DNA of 64,000 nt from Thiothrix sp. UBA5583 (GTDB lineage Bacteria > Pseudomonadota > Gammaproteobacteria > Thiotrichales > Thiotrichaceae): contig DILV01000026.1 in assembly GCA_002425225.1 (NCBI GenBank), positions 180,695-244,694 on the forward strand. Reading direction: 5' to 3'. Below are positions 29,398-39,003 of the stretch, piece by piece. The notes under the pieces are model-generated. The model made no database searches, was not told the origin of the DNA, and was given only the letters and a program-made list of their open reading frames with translations. Position 1 is the first letter of the stretch, and every line of letters starts with the position of its first letter. The position numbers were made by a program, and so were the translations under genes.

Positions 29398-29423
29398 GGA
29401 TGTTATCCTTGTTTTTGATTTAG

Positions 29424-29492
29424 TGTAACTACAAAAATAAAACCTGTAAACGCCATCCTGCATAATCCCCGTGTCTATTTTTTGTAGTTACA
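29424..29492. promoter_or_regulatory. 14-bp perfect inverted repeat upstream of brnTA
   Basis: TGTAACTACAAAAA (29424-29437) and TTTTTGTAGTTACA (29479-29492) are exact inverted copies separated by 41 bp. The right arm overlaps the TAA stop of pilU. The position, just before brnT, fits an operator for the self-repressing BrnA, though the wide spacing would need two dimers or DNA looping. Confidence 0.5.
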
Positions 29493-30666
29493 TCAATTCT
29501 GCTTCCGGTTTTGGTTGAATCGACAGTTTCGCCATGAAATCAGCATCTGCCGCTTTGGGCTTGGCCTCTGGTGCAGGTGCTGGAGACGCCGGACGGGGTT
29601 TGTTCAAATTCCCCGACAGGTTGATCTTGAGCTTGAGGTTGCTGGGTGAGTCGGCATTGCGCAAGGTTTCCGCCAGCGAGATTTGCCCCGCCAGATACAG
29701 CTTGTAGAGGTGGCTGTCGAAGGTTTGCATCCCCTGTTCTTCGGATTTTTCCATGATTTCCTTGATGGCGTGGACTTCGCCTTTCATGATCAGGTCGCGC
29801 ACCATCGGTGTACCGAGCAGGATTTCGATGGCAGCCACACGCTTGCCGTCGACGGTGGGGATCAGGCGTTGCGAGACGAAGGCTTTCAGGTTGAGGGAAA
29901 GATCCATCAACAACTGGTGGCGGCGTTCTTCGGGGAAAAAGTTGATGATGCGGTCGAGTGCTTGGTTGGCGTTGTTGGCGTGCAGGGTGGAAAGGCACAA
30001 ATGGCCTGTTTCGGCGAAGGCAAGGGCGTGTTCCATGGTTTCCTGGGCGCGGATTTCGCCGATCAGGATGACATCGGGGGCTTGGCGCAGGGTGTTTTTG
30101 AGCGCGTCTTCGTAGCTGTCGGTGTCTACGCCGACTTCGCGCTGGTTGATGATGGATTTTTTGTGCGGGTGCACGTATTCCACCGGGTCTTCGATGGTGA
30201 TGATGTGCCCGTCGTGGTTGGCGTTACGGTGGTCGATCAGGGCAGCGAGCGAGGTGGATTTGCCCGAGCCTGTGCCGCCGACGAACAGGATCAGGCCGCG
30301 TTTTTCCATGATCACGTCTTTCAGCACTTGCGGCAGGCCGAGTTTGTCGGCGTTGGGGATGTCGGTCTTGATGTTGCGGATCACCATCGCAATTTTGTGG
30401 CGCTGCTTGAAAATGTTGACGCGGAAACGACCAATGCCTTCTTCGCTGATAGCTAGGTTCATTTCCGGTTTTTTTTCAAACTGTTGCTGTTGTTCGACAT
30501 TCATCAACCCATACGCCATGTCGTGCAGCATTTCCGGGGTCATAATGACTTTATCGACGGCTTTCAAACGCCCCTGGAATTTGGCTTTGGGTTCTAGATC
30601 AGCGGTCAGGTACAGGTCGGAACCGTCATAATGGGCGAGGATGCGCAGGTATTCCTTGAGTTTCAT
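29488..30666 (-). CDS. pilU: type IV pilus retraction ATPase, PilU-like
   Basis: PilT/PilU hexameric ATPases drive pilus retraction at the inner membrane. The 392-residue protein has Walker A GGTGSGKST (130-138), the Asp box and His box region (EIRAQETMEHALAFAETGHL), and NANQALDRIINFFPEERR, closer to PilU than to PilT. The C-terminal 45 residues are a Pro/Ala-rich tail, longer than in PilT. The ATG at 30666 is preferred because AAAGG precedes it; an ATG at 30693 would add nine residues. No pilT is adjacent in this window. Confidence 0.92.
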   Translation of the reverse strand: MKLKEYLRILAHYDGSDLYLTADLEPKAKFQGRLKAVDKVIMTPEMLHDMAYGLMNVEQQQQFEKKPEMNLAISEEGIGRFRVNIFKQRHKIAMVIRNIKTDIPNADKLGLPQVLKDVIMEKRGLILFVGGTGSGKSTSLAALIDHRNANHDGHIITIEDPVEYVHPHKKSIINQREVGVDTDSYEDALKNTLRQAPDVILIGEIRAQETMEHALAFAETGHLCLSTLHANNANQALDRIINFFPEERRHQLLMDLSLNLKAFVSQRLIPTVDGKRVAAIEILLGTPMVRDLIMKGEVHAIKEIMEKSEEQGMQTFDSHLYKLYLAGQISLAETLRNADSPSNLKLKINLSGNLNKPRPASPAPAPEAKPKAADADFMAKLSIQPKPEAELM

Positions 30667-30768
30667 CGAAATTATGCCTTTGTTGTTATTCATTGCTTGT
30701 CAGCATTGTAGCAATAAAAACCGGGGATGCTATGCTAATCAGACAGACAAAATGAGGGAGTAAGAGCG

Positions 30769-31614
30769 ATGCAAAAGACAGTGATGTTTGCCAGCCTGTG
30801 TTTGGCAAGTAGTTTAGTGTGGGCGGAAGGCGAGTTGCAGGAACAAGCCTCTTTTCCTTTCACGGTGGTGGTAGCGCCATCCTACAAGGTGACGTTGGAG
30901 CTGGATAAAAACAATACAGTTATTGCCACCCTACCGGGCTGGAAAGAGCAGAAACTGTTTGAGCTGGAGCCACTGGAGGGTGAGGAGGCAGAACGTTTCC
31001 CAGTGGCGCAAGTCGGTGACTTCAATTTCGATGAAACGCAGGACATCGCCATCCGCGACGGGATCGGTTACGGCGGGGTCAACGTGTTTTACCGGGTCTT
31101 TTTCGGTGACGCGAATGGCGGCAAACTCAAGGAATTCAGCGAGCCTGTCAGCAACCCGGTGCTGGATGCAGCAAAGCAAACCCTTACCTCTGCCCAGCGT
31201 AGTGGTCCGGCGTGGTACAGCACGGTATTCCGCAGTGTGAAGGGTAAACTTTACCCTGCAATGGAAACGCAAATGCTGCCTGTAGGTGACAGCGTGGTGG
31301 AATACGTCATCATGAAGGATGCCAAGGGCAAAGTGACCGGTAGCAAAGTGGTGGGTGAACAGCAAGGCGACACGGCAACCGATTATGCAAGCGCACCCGC
31401 TGCCACCGCGACCATTCAAGCAGAAAAAGCCTACCTACATGACAAACCCAATAGCACATCTAAAACCAAAATGTACGTCATCAAGGGCGATACAGTGACC
31501 CTGCTGGACTGGAAAGCCAAACAGGATGGTGGCTTGGGTGACGGCTGGTTCCTGATCCGTTATCAGGGGAAAAAGGTGATTGAAAAGTGGATTGACAGCA
31601 GCAGTCTGCAATAA
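30769..31614 (+). CDS. exported protein with C-terminal SH3-like domain
   Basis: I do not recognise a named family. The 281-residue product has a signal peptide (ending SLVWA), a beta-rich domain with a DFNFDETQDIAIRDG repeat-like calcium-loop motif (about residues 86-100), and a C-terminal bacterial SH3-like segment from about 210 (KAYLHDKPNSTSKTKMYVIK followed by GDTVTLLD). Such proteins sit in the periplasm or on the surface and may bind the wall. It is followed by rsuA with 8 bp between, so the two probably share a transcript. Confidence 0.78.
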   Translation: MQKTVMFASLCLASSLVWAEGELQEQASFPFTVVVAPSYKVTLELDKNNTVIATLPGWKEQKLFELEPLEGEEAERFPVAQVGDFNFDETQDIAIRDGIGYGGVNVFYRVFFGDANGGKLKEFSEPVSNPVLDAAKQTLTSAQRSGPAWYSTVFRSVKGKLYPAMETQMLPVGDSVVEYVIMKDAKGKVTGSKVVGEQQGDTATDYASAPAATATIQAEKAYLHDKPNSTSKTKMYVIKGDTVTLLDWKAKQDGGLGDGWFLIRYQGKKVIEKWIDSSSLQ

Positions 31615-31622
31615 GGTTAAAC

Positions 31623-32312
31623 ATGCGTCTCGATCAGTTTGTCAGCCAGTCCACTGGCATTCCCCGTTCGGAAGCGTCCGGTCTTATTCGTGGCGGCAGG
31701 GTGTTGGTTAATGGCGTGCGTATTACCAAGGCTTCCACCCATATCGACCCAGCGGCGGAGGTGTTGCTGCACGGGGAGCGCATCGTGTTACCGGGCAATA
31801 TTTACCTGATGTTGCATAAACCGGCAGGCGTGATCAGTGCCACAGAAGACCCCGCGCACCGTACCGTACTGGATTTGGTCGACCACCCGCACAGGTATAC
31901 GTTACATGTGGTCGGCAGGTTGGACAAGGATACAACCGGCCTGTTGTTGCTAACCAATGATGGAGACTGGTCGCACCGGCTAATGTCACCCAGACACCAT
32001 GTGCCGAAAACCTATCTGGCAACGTTGGCAGAATCTTTGACGGAGGCAGCGGCACAACAATTGCGTGCGGGTGTGCAATTACACGGTGAGAAAGGGCTGA
32101 CCAAACCGGCAGAAGTGGAAATCCTGCCTACCCAGCAAGCCCGCATCACGATTGCTGAGGGCAAGTACCATCAGGTGAAGCGCATGTTGGCGGCGGTGGG
32201 CAACCGGGTGGAAGCGTTGCACCGGGAGCGAATTGGCGGGCTGGTGCTGGATACGGAACTCCCGCCGGGTGAGTGGCGGGTGTTACAGGGAGCAGAGCTG
32301 GGGTTGCTTTAA
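31623..32312 (+). CDS. rsuA: 16S rRNA pseudouridine synthase RsuA family
   Basis: RsuA makes pseudouridine 516 in 16S rRNA. The 229-residue protein has an S4 RNA-binding domain (MRLDQFVSQSTGIPRSEASG, then LIRGGRVLVNG) and the catalytic VGRLDKDTTGLLLLTNDG with the essential Asp. Its size and KYHQVKRMLAAVGN motif match RsuA more than RluB/E/F, but the target uridine is not provable from sequence alone. AAGG lies 6 nt before the ATG. Its end overlaps the convergent ilvA by 4 bp. Confidence 0.9.
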   Translation: MRLDQFVSQSTGIPRSEASGLIRGGRVLVNGVRITKASTHIDPAAEVLLHGERIVLPGNIYLMLHKPAGVISATEDPAHRTVLDLVDHPHRYTLHVVGRLDKDTTGLLLLTNDGDWSHRLMSPRHHVPKTYLATLAESLTEAAAQQLRAGVQLHGEKGLTKPAEVEILPTQQARITIAEGKYHQVKRMLAAVGNRVEALHRERIGGLVLDTELPPGEWRVLQGAELGLL

Positions 32313-33823
32313 CCCAGAAAACGCTGATAAGCCGGGTTTTCCGTTTCATCCCAATAGTCGTAACCCAGTTTGTCGAGGAATCCGCAAAACTCGCCACGTT
32401 CCTGTAGCGGAACCTGTATCCCTACCAGCACCCGCCCGAAATCCGAGCCATGATTGCGGTAATGGAACAAACTGATGTTCCACCCAGCGCTCATGCTGGT
32501 CAGAAAGTGCAACAGTGCACCAGGCCGTTCCGGGAACATGAAACGGTACAGTACCTCGTTTTGCGCTCCGTTGGAATGCCCGCCTACCATGTAGCGCAGG
32601 TGGATTTTCGCCACTTCGTTGTCGGTCAGGTCGGTGACGGAATAGCCCTTGGTTCGCAAATCCTTGAGTAGTGCTTCACGTTCCTGTTTGCCTCCCGCAA
32701 TTTTTACCCCGGCGAATACCTGTGCATCGCGGGCGTCGGCGTAGCGGTAGTTGAATTCGGTAATCGGGCGGTTGCTGATGGCATGACAGAACTCACGGAA
32801 GCTACCGGGGCGTTCCGGGATAGTGACTGCCAGTAGCATTTCGCGGCCTTCGCCCAGTTCGGCACGTTCGGCGACGTGGCGCAGGCGGTCGAAATTGATG
32901 TTCGCGCCGCTGGCGATGGCAATCAGATGTTTGCCTTGCAACTGGTGTTCGGCGACGTATTTTTTCATCCCCGCCACTGACAATGCACCTGCCGGTTCCA
33001 GCAGGGTGCGGGTGTCTTCAAACACATCCTTGATGGCTGCGCAGGTTTCATCGGTGCTGACCTGGATCATTTCATCGACTACGTGGCGGGCAATCTCGAA
33101 GGTTTGTTCGCCGATCAGCTTGACCGCAGCACCATCGGCAAACGTGCCAACCTGCGCCAGTTGCACCCGTTCGCCCGCCTGCATCGAGGTGTACAGGGTC
33201 GGGGCTTCCTCGTGTTCCACACCGATGATCTTGATTTCGGGGTAGAGGTATTTGAGGTAACTGCCGACCCCGGCAATCAGCCCGCCGCCGCCGACGCACA
33301 GGAACACGGCTTCAATCGGCCCGGAATGCTGGCGCAGGATTTCCATGCCAATCGTGCCTTGCCCGGCGATCACATCCAGATCGTCGAAGGGGTGGACGAA
33401 GGTCATGTGTTGTTCGCGTTCCAGCTCACGAGCGTAGGCGTAAGCCTCGTCGTAGGAATTGCCGTGCAACACCGCATTGCCGCCAAACGCTTTCACAGCA
33501 TTCACCTTGATCTCTGGCGTGGTCTTGGGCATGACGATGGTGGTTTTGATGCCGAGTTTGGAACCGGATAGCGCCACCCCTTGCGCATGGTTGCCTGCCG
33601 AGGCTGCTACCACGCCGTGCGCCCGCTCTTCCGGCGTCAGCGAAAACATCTTGTTGAAAGCACCGCGCAGCTTGAAGGAAAACACCGGCTGCAAGTCCTC
33701 ACGTTTGAGGTAAACCTCGTTGCCTAGGCGAGTACTGAGGCTGCGGGCTCGTTCCAGCGGGGTTTCAATCGCCACGTCATAGACGCGGGCGGTGAGGATG
33801 CGTTTGATCAGTGATTTGCTCAT
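32309..33823 (-). CDS. ilvA: biosynthetic threonine deaminase IlvA
   Basis: IlvA converts threonine to 2-oxobutanoate, the committed step of isoleucine synthesis. The 504-residue protein has the PLP lysine in FSFKLRGAFNKM, the glycine-rich phosphate loop VCVGGGGLIAGV, and two C-terminal ACT-like regulatory domains (about 325-504, starting MLLAVTIPERPGSFREFCHA). These identify the long, isoleucine-inhibited form rather than the short catabolic one. No ilv operon genes adjoin it. Confidence 0.97.
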   Translation of the reverse strand: MSKSLIKRILTARVYDVAIETPLERARSLSTRLGNEVYLKREDLQPVFSFKLRGAFNKMFSLTPEERAHGVVAASAGNHAQGVALSGSKLGIKTTIVMPKTTPEIKVNAVKAFGGNAVLHGNSYDEAYAYARELEREQHMTFVHPFDDLDVIAGQGTIGMEILRQHSGPIEAVFLCVGGGGLIAGVGSYLKYLYPEIKIIGVEHEEAPTLYTSMQAGERVQLAQVGTFADGAAVKLIGEQTFEIARHVVDEMIQVSTDETCAAIKDVFEDTRTLLEPAGALSVAGMKKYVAEHQLQGKHLIAIASGANINFDRLRHVAERAELGEGREMLLAVTIPERPGSFREFCHAISNRPITEFNYRYADARDAQVFAGVKIAGGKQEREALLKDLRTKGYSVTDLTDNEVAKIHLRYMVGGHSNGAQNEVLYRFMFPERPGALLHFLTSMSAGWNISLFHYRNHGSDFGRVLVGIQVPLQERGEFCGFLDKLGYDYWDETENPAYQRFLG

Positions 33824-33916
33824 GGGGGTATCTTGGGTAGCCGTGCTTTACGTGCGGGCTAGTATATTGCAAACTCAGCCCCGATCACCATTTTTACAAC
33901 ATCACAGGATAGCATC

Positions 33917-34576
33917 ATGACCCAGGATGAAATGAAAAAAGCGGCAGCAGAAGCCGCACTCGCTTATGTTGAACCCGGCATGATCGTCGGTATCGGCACG
34001 GGTTCCACTGCCAATCACTTTATCGACCTGTTGGCGGGGATGAAAGGCAAGATTGAGGCGACGGTAGCCAGTTCCATTGCCAGTGCCAAGCGGCTGGAAG
34101 GCCACGGTATCCGTGTGCTGGATCTGAACGAAGCCGGGCAATTGTCGTTGTACGTCGATGGCGCGGATGAATCCAACGCACACCTGCATCTGGTCAAGGG
34201 CGGCGGCGGTGCACTGACCCGTGAAAAGATCGTGGCGGGGGCGAGTGAAAAATTCGTCTGTATTGCTGACGATACCAAGCTGGTGAACGTGCTGGGCAAA
34301 TTCCCGTTACCGATTGAAGTCATTCCGATGGCGCAAGCTCTGGTAGCGCGGGAAATGGTCAAACTGGGCGGTAATCCGGTGCTGCGTGCCGGTTTCACTA
34401 CCGATAATGGCAATATCATCCTCGATATTCACGGCATGGAAATCACCGACCCGGTGGCGATGGAAAACCGCATCAACCAGATTCCGGGGGTCGTTACCAA
34501 TGGCTTGTTTGCGATCCGCCCGGCGGATGTCTTAATCCTGGGGGGCGCGGCAGGGGTAAAAACGCTGACGGCGTAA
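33917..34576 (+). CDS. rpiA: ribose-5-phosphate isomerase A
   Basis: RpiA interconverts ribose-5-phosphate and ribulose-5-phosphate in the pentose phosphate pathway. The 219-residue protein contains the family motifs [32 protein letters not shown] followed by LTREK, and [11 protein letters not shown]. Its last 45 bp overlap the C-terminal coding end of the protease gene on the opposite strand, so both 3' ends are constrained. Confidence 0.97.
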   Translation: MTQDEMKKAAAEAALAYVEPGMIVGIGTGSTANHFIDLLAGMKGKIEATVASSIASAKRLEGHGIRVLDLNEAGQLSLYVDGADESNAHLHLVKGGGGALTREKIVAGASEKFVCIADDTKLVNVLGKFPLPIEVIPMAQALVAREMVKLGGNPVLRAGFTTDNGNIILDIHGMEITDPVAMENRINQIPGVVTNGLFAIRPADVLILGGAAGVKTLTA

Positions 34577-36682
34577 CCACCAGCCAAGTACCACGAGCCA
34601 CAGCAACTCTGGTGGCAAGGCGGCAGCTCCGCCGCCTCCACCGTTAAGCTCGCCACTTTCACTGGGTATTTCGCCAGTCTGTTGGGTAGCATCCTGTGGA
34701 CGTGCCGCCGCTACCACCGGGCTGGTGGCAGACAGGGCAAAAAAGATATTGTCGTGGCATTTCACCCGTAAGTGGTTTCTGTAAATCCCCGGAAACTGTG
34801 CTGGCAATTGTGCGGGTAGGGTAACACTGGCGGCGCCGTCATTGGCGGTGGCGTGCAATAGCGGTATATAAGTTTCCCCATCGGCAGTCAGGTCAATATC
34901 CACCTGCTGACAATTGATCGGTTCCTGGTCGGTTGCGGCGACATCCCATACAACTTCCACGTCACTGGCAGCAGTCAGGTAAGGGCTGGCAGGGCTGGTG
35001 ACAGCAAAGCGTGTGCCGGTATCAACCACGTTGACCCGCATGATGTCATGCGACACTGCACCCTTGCCATCGCGTGCAACCAGCGCAAAGTGCATGGTTC
35101 GGGTGGTGGCAGGCAGGATCTGCCCGCGCTGGTTGCCAACCCGCAGAAACAATGGAATGTCCGGTACGGTACGGCTGGGGGATGTGCTGGCAGCCAGCAC
35201 TTTAACCAGTGGGTTATTAGTGGTGTCTTCGTTAATGGAGGATGCCGCACCTGCATCCACCTGCTCCCAGGTATAGGTCAGCGTATCCAGATCGCGGTCA
35301 CTGCCCGTACCGCTCAGTAGGAACGGTGTTCCTGCCGGAATGATGCGGTCTTCACCTGCATCAACGCTCGGAGGGCTGTTGGTGCGGCTTGTCACTTGCG
35401 CACACAGATTGCCAAGCCGACCCGGTGTATGTGCAAATGAGCGTATCTGGCTAATGGAGGCAATATGAAAGGCTTCATGGCTATTGGTCTGTACGTTGTC
35501 GGTGCCACATAAGCCGCTATACGACATGACAGTTGTGCCACTGCCGGTTTCGTAAGCGGTATTGGCTACCCGGTTGCCAAGACAGCTTGCCTGCTCGCTG
35601 TTGAATGTATGGCTAGCAGTAAACTGATGCCCAATTTCATGCGCCACAATGTCGATGTAAAATGCGCTGCTGGTGGCAATCGGGGCGGCAATGCCACTGG
35701 CTGCCATGCCTTTGGTGGCGTTGTTACAAACACTACCCAATTGGGCAACACCACTCAACCCGCCGCCTGCGGTAGAAAATACATGCCCCAGATCGTAGTG
35801 GCTGTTGCCGATACGGCTATCCAGCACGGTTTGGTTGGCATTCATGCTTTGCATGGTATCCGCATCATCGTAAGGATCAGACGTGGGGTCGGTGTAAACT
35901 AGCGAGCTGTCACTAACCAGGGTGAAACTGATGGCAAGATCACGTTCAAACACCACATTCAGGCGGTTGACAGTGGTGACAATGGCGGCAAAGGCGGCTG
36001 CCTGTCCACCGTGAAATTGCGCGTATTCAGCAGTGGCGGCAGTCGCCAAGCGGTACTGGTTGAGACTCATGTCGGTACGGGCTGCTGCTTTGCTAGCGTG
36101 GGCCAGCGGGTTGGGAACGGCTGGTGAGGTGGAATGCGTACCACATGACCATTGTTTGGCAAAGGCATCGTCATTGGCCTGTTTGCTGAAGCTGGCATAG
36201 TGCCGTTCATCGTTCCGGGTTTGTGGGTCGATAAACAGGGTATTGCCGTCCGGCATGTCCAGCATGGCATGGAAGCCTGCTGAAGTGAAACCGATACGCC
36301 CCTGATAGGGCTTGCCATCGCTGGCAGTCACCCGCCAGGCACGAATTTCCGGGTATTGTGATGCAAGATGCGGGGCAAGCAATTCGACAGGCTCGGCGTT
36401 TACTGTAATGAAGTTACCATCCGGCAACGGTAGGGTAATGTTTGCCGGGGCAGCGCGTGCTTGTAGCGTATCAGTGGGAGTAGCAGACAATGTTGCCAGC
36501 AGGGATGCCTCATCCAGTTTCAGCCAGCGGGCGTGCTGTAACGGGGGCAGGCGGTTGGCGGCACGGCTGCCTTGCCAGGACACCGATGATGTGGCGGGTG
36601 CTGGTAGATCTTGCCACAGAGGCGTATCCGCATGTGCAGCAGAAAACGCCAAACTTACCATTAGCAAGAGCAAACGCAGCAT
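34532..36682 (-). CDS. reprolysin-like M12B metalloprotease with GlyGly-CTERM-like tail, copy 1
   Basis: This 716-residue exported zinc protease has a signal peptide ([18 protein letters not shown]), a prodomain (about 20-200) and a catalytic domain with the HExxHxxxxxH motif in [14 protein letters not shown], followed by the Met-turn [12 protein letters not shown]/Ig-like domain follows ([14 protein letters not shown] on). The C-terminus is a Gly-rich stretch, hydrophobic segment [11 protein letters not shown] and basic RRQRF, which is the pattern of rhombosortase-processed proteins. The start at 36682 was chosen because AGGGG lies 8 nt upstream; a GTG at 36691 is the alternative. The copy at 37200-38936 is a paralogue. 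Confidence 0.9.
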   Translation of the reverse strand: MLRLLLLMVSLAFSAAHADTPLWQDLPAPATSSVSWQGSRAANRLPPLQHARWLKLDEASLLATLSATPTDTLQARAAPANITLPLPDGNFITVNAEPVELLAPHLASQYPEIRAWRVTASDGKPYQGRIGFTSAGFHAMLDMPDGNTLFIDPQTRNDERHYASFSKQANDDAFAKQWSCGTHSTSPAVPNPLAHASKAAARTDMSLNQYRLATAATAEYAQFHGGQAAAFAAIVTTVNRLNVVFERDLAISFTLVSDSSLVYTDPTSDPYDDADTMQSMNANQTVLDSRIGNSHYDLGHVFSTAGGGLSGVAQLGSVCNNATKGMAASGIAAPIATSSAFYIDIVAHEIGHQFTASHTFNSEQASCLGNRVANTAYETGSGTTVMSYSGLCGTDNVQTNSHEAFHIASISQIRSFAHTPGRLGNLCAQVTSRTNSPPSVDAGEDRIIPAGTPFLLSGTGSDRDLDTLTYTWEQVDAGAASSINEDTTNNPLVKVLAASTSPSRTVPDIPLFLRVGNQRGQILPATTRTMHFALVARDGKGAVSHDIMRVNVVDTGTRFAVTSPASPYLTAASDVEVVWDVAATDQEPINCQQVDIDLTADGETYIPLLHATANDGAASVTLPAQLPAQFPGIYRNHLRVKCHDNIFFALSATSPVVAAARPQDATQQTGEIPSESGELNGGGGGAAALPPELLWLVVLGWWLRRQRFYPCRAPQD

Positions 36683-36690
36683 ACCGAGCA

Positions 36691-36727
36691 CCCCTATGAC
36701 ACCATTATTTTTATGACACCATAGGGG
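36691..36727. promoter_or_regulatory. direct repeats inside an inverted repeat upstream of protease copy 1
   Basis: TATGACACCAT occurs at 36695-36705 and again at 36712-36722, 17 bp apart. CCCCTAT at 36691-36697 and ATAGGGG at 36721-36727 bracket the block as an inverted repeat. This compact arrangement directly upstream of the start codon looks like a regulator-binding site or operator. Confidence 0.45.
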
Positions 36728-36774
36728 GGTTAATTAATCAATAATTTATTGGGATATTACAAAAAATTTTTTTA

Positions 36775-37203
36775 TTATTTGGTGCGGCAAGCAGGCAGCA
36801 TGGTCTGGTTCCAGCGGGCAGAATAGGCTAGTGCAGCTTGCAGGTAACGCTGATGGTTGGGACCATAGAGGGCATCGGTGACGCCATCCAGACACTGGAT
36901 TGGGCAGTTGGCTCGTACCTGGGCAAATACTTCAGGCTCAATGCCGGGAACCGTAACGCTGCGGCCTGCATTGCACAGGAAATAACGTTCCCCGCGAGCA
37001 ATGGCTGCCTGGGCATCCGCGAGCGGATTTTTTTCCAATAAAACAGGAAGCTGGCGAGCATAATACTGTTCCTTGCCTGCACTGATTTCAGCCGCTGAGG
37101 GCACGTGTATGTTGCCGTTGTTGGCGGGTGGTTGAGCAACCTGTTCCTTGCAAGCGACCAGACTGCTCATGCAACAGAATAGCAGGGGTAATAAGGCTTT
37201 CAT
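36775..37203 (-). CDS. small lipoprotein coupled to the upstream protease
   Basis: The 142-residue protein has a signal peptide ending in a lipobox-like SLVACKEQ. The mature part has four further cysteines (FLCNAGRS, NCPIQC, LPACRTK), which suggests disulfides. I do not recognise the family. Its ATG overlaps the stop of the protease gene (37200-37203, ATGA) and has AAGGAG 7 nt upstream, so it is co-translated with the protease. An inhibitor, chaperone or co-factor role for the protease is a reasonable guess from coupling only. Confidence 0.78.
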   Translation of the reverse strand: MKALLPLLFCCMSSLVACKEQVAQPPANNGNIHVPSAAEISAGKEQYYARQLPVLLEKNPLADAQAAIARGERYFLCNAGRSVTVPGIEPEVFAQVRANCPIQCLDGVTDALYGPNHQRYLQAALAYSARWNQTMLPACRTK

Positions 37204-38936
37204 GCTTTGACTCCTTTGCGACGGCGTACCAACCAGTATGCGCCACCAGCCAGCAATCCTGCCAGTGGTATTGAGCCGCCGCCACCGCCGCCGCTGCTTC
37301 CATCACCACCTCCGCTACTTCCACCACCACCGCTTGATGTTCCACTGACAGTGACACGCACATCATCGAAACCAACGCCGCCTTGCTGGTCGCGGGCTAC
37401 TAGGCGGAAATTCAGCGTCCGGTTTGTAGTGGGCAGTGACGTGGTGATGGTGCGGGTCGGATCATTCGTTGGCAGATGAGCACGTATCAGGGCGTTGTTG
37501 CCCGTATCCACTCCAGGGGCGGAAGCGCTGCCCGCATCCATTTGTTCCCACGAATAGCTCAGGGTATCGCCGTCCGCGTCTGTTGCTGATCCGTTCAGGG
37601 TGATGGCTTGTCCAATGGTAACTGTAAAGTCAGCACCTGCGTTTACCACCGGGTTACTGTTGGTCAATGCAGAAGCCGCTGCACAGCTTGCCCCTGTGCC
37701 GCTATGCGCAAAAGTAGTAATCTGGGCAATGGAAGCAGCATGGAACATGGCATCGCTGTTGGCTTGCAGGTCATCGCTACCACAAATGCCAGCATACGCC
37801 ATGATGGTACTGCCACTGCCTGGTTCGTAGGCCGTGGCAGCTTCTCGATTGGTTGTACAACTGCCGCTGATTCCGTTGAATGTATGTGTTGCGCCAAACT
37901 GGTGTCCCAGTTCATGCGCTACATAATCAATGTCAAACGCATCACCACTTGTATTAAATCCAGAAACGCCTCCTCCCTTGAGGGTGTCGTTACAGACTTT
38001 TCCTACATACGCCCGTCCATCACCAAAGTCACTCTTGTCAAACACATGCCCAACATCGTAAGTGGCATTGCCCAAAATACTGTCAAGCCTGATTGTATTT
38101 TGATCAATCAGGCTGGAAGCATCACCGTGTGTGTAGCCGTCTGTATTGGTATCGGTAAACAATGTATTTGTGCCGCTGACCAATCTCAGCGCGATAGACA
38201 AGTCGCGGCTGTAAATCACATTCAGGCGTGCCACGGTAGCAGTAACAGAAGCCAGTGCATTGGCTTGACTACCTTTCCATGCGGTAAATTCTGCCGTGGT
38301 AGCAATCGCAAGATCATAGGTATGCAAGGTTTCTCCTGCACGGGCGGCAGTGCGGGTCGCGTTGGTCAGATCAGGGCGGAAGTTCAATGCATCGTGCGTT
38401 TGGCACGACCAATTGCGACGGAAAGCGGCAGCATTGTCACGTTTGCTGAAGCTGGCATATTCGCGTTTGCTTTGCTGGTTTTGCGGGTCAATGAAAACCG
38501 TATCGCCATTCGCCATGTCCAGCATGGCATGAAATCCAAGCGGTGTCAGGCTGACCGCCCCACCTAAAATGCTGCCATTGGTACTGCTCACTTCCCAGGT
38601 TTGTATCTCAGGATGAGCAGTGGCTACTGCTGGGGCAAGCGTTGCCGAAGAGGTCAGGACAACATCGGCAAAACCACCGTCTGGCAAGGGGAGCTGGATA
38701 CTGGCCTGCATACCCTGGCTACTACGTGCTTGTGTCGATGCATTCAGGTTGGTGCGTAACGCAGCTTCATCCAGCGTCAACCGGCGGTATTGTTGCAGGG
38801 GGGATACGTCTGCCCCGCTACTGCGTGCCGATACGGCACTGTCGTTCTGGATCATGCCCTGGTCTTGCCAGATGAAAGTATTTGCACCTGCGGTTGTATT
38901 AGCCAGTAACAGCAAGACGATGGTTGCAATGCGCAT
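37200..38936 (-). CDS. reprolysin-like M12B metalloprotease with GlyGly-CTERM tail, copy 2
   Basis: The 578-residue paralogue of the 34532-36682 protease has a signal peptide (LLLLANTTAGA), a prodomain, a zinc site in HELGHQFGATHTFN, and a Met-turn STIMAYAGICG. An Ig/PKD-like domain (NAGADFTVTIGQAITLNGSA) leads to a very Gly/Ser-rich linker, then IPLAGLLAGGAYWLV and RRRKG. This is a textbook GlyGly-CTERM tail for rhombosortase cleavage and surface release. AGGA lies 7 nt before the ATG. It is the first gene of the unit with the small lipoprotein. No rhombosortase is in the window. Confidence 0.92.
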   Translation of the reverse strand: MRIATIVLLLLANTTAGANTFIWQDQGMIQNDSAVSARSSGADVSPLQQYRRLTLDEAALRTNLNASTQARSSQGMQASIQLPLPDGGFADVVLTSSATLAPAVATAHPEIQTWEVSSTNGSILGGAVSLTPLGFHAMLDMANGDTVFIDPQNQQSKREYASFSKRDNAAAFRRNWSCQTHDALNFRPDLTNATRTAARAGETLHTYDLAIATTAEFTAWKGSQANALASVTATVARLNVIYSRDLSIALRLVSGTNTLFTDTNTDGYTHGDASSLIDQNTIRLDSILGNATYDVGHVFDKSDFGDGRAYVGKVCNDTLKGGGVSGFNTSGDAFDIDYVAHELGHQFGATHTFNGISGSCTTNREAATAYEPGSGSTIMAYAGICGSDDLQANSDAMFHAASIAQITTFAHSGTGASCAAASALTNSNPVVNAGADFTVTIGQAITLNGSATDADGDTLSYSWEQMDAGSASAPGVDTGNNALIRAHLPTNDPTRTITTSLPTTNRTLNFRLVARDQQGGVGFDDVRVTVSGTSSGGGGSSGGGDGSSGGGGGGSIPLAGLLAGGAYWLVRRRKGVKA

Positions 38937-39003
38937 AATGTTATCCTGATTGTGTTGTATGAGCTGGAAACGCTTATATGACGCTTTTTTTCATGAAAAG
39001 GTT

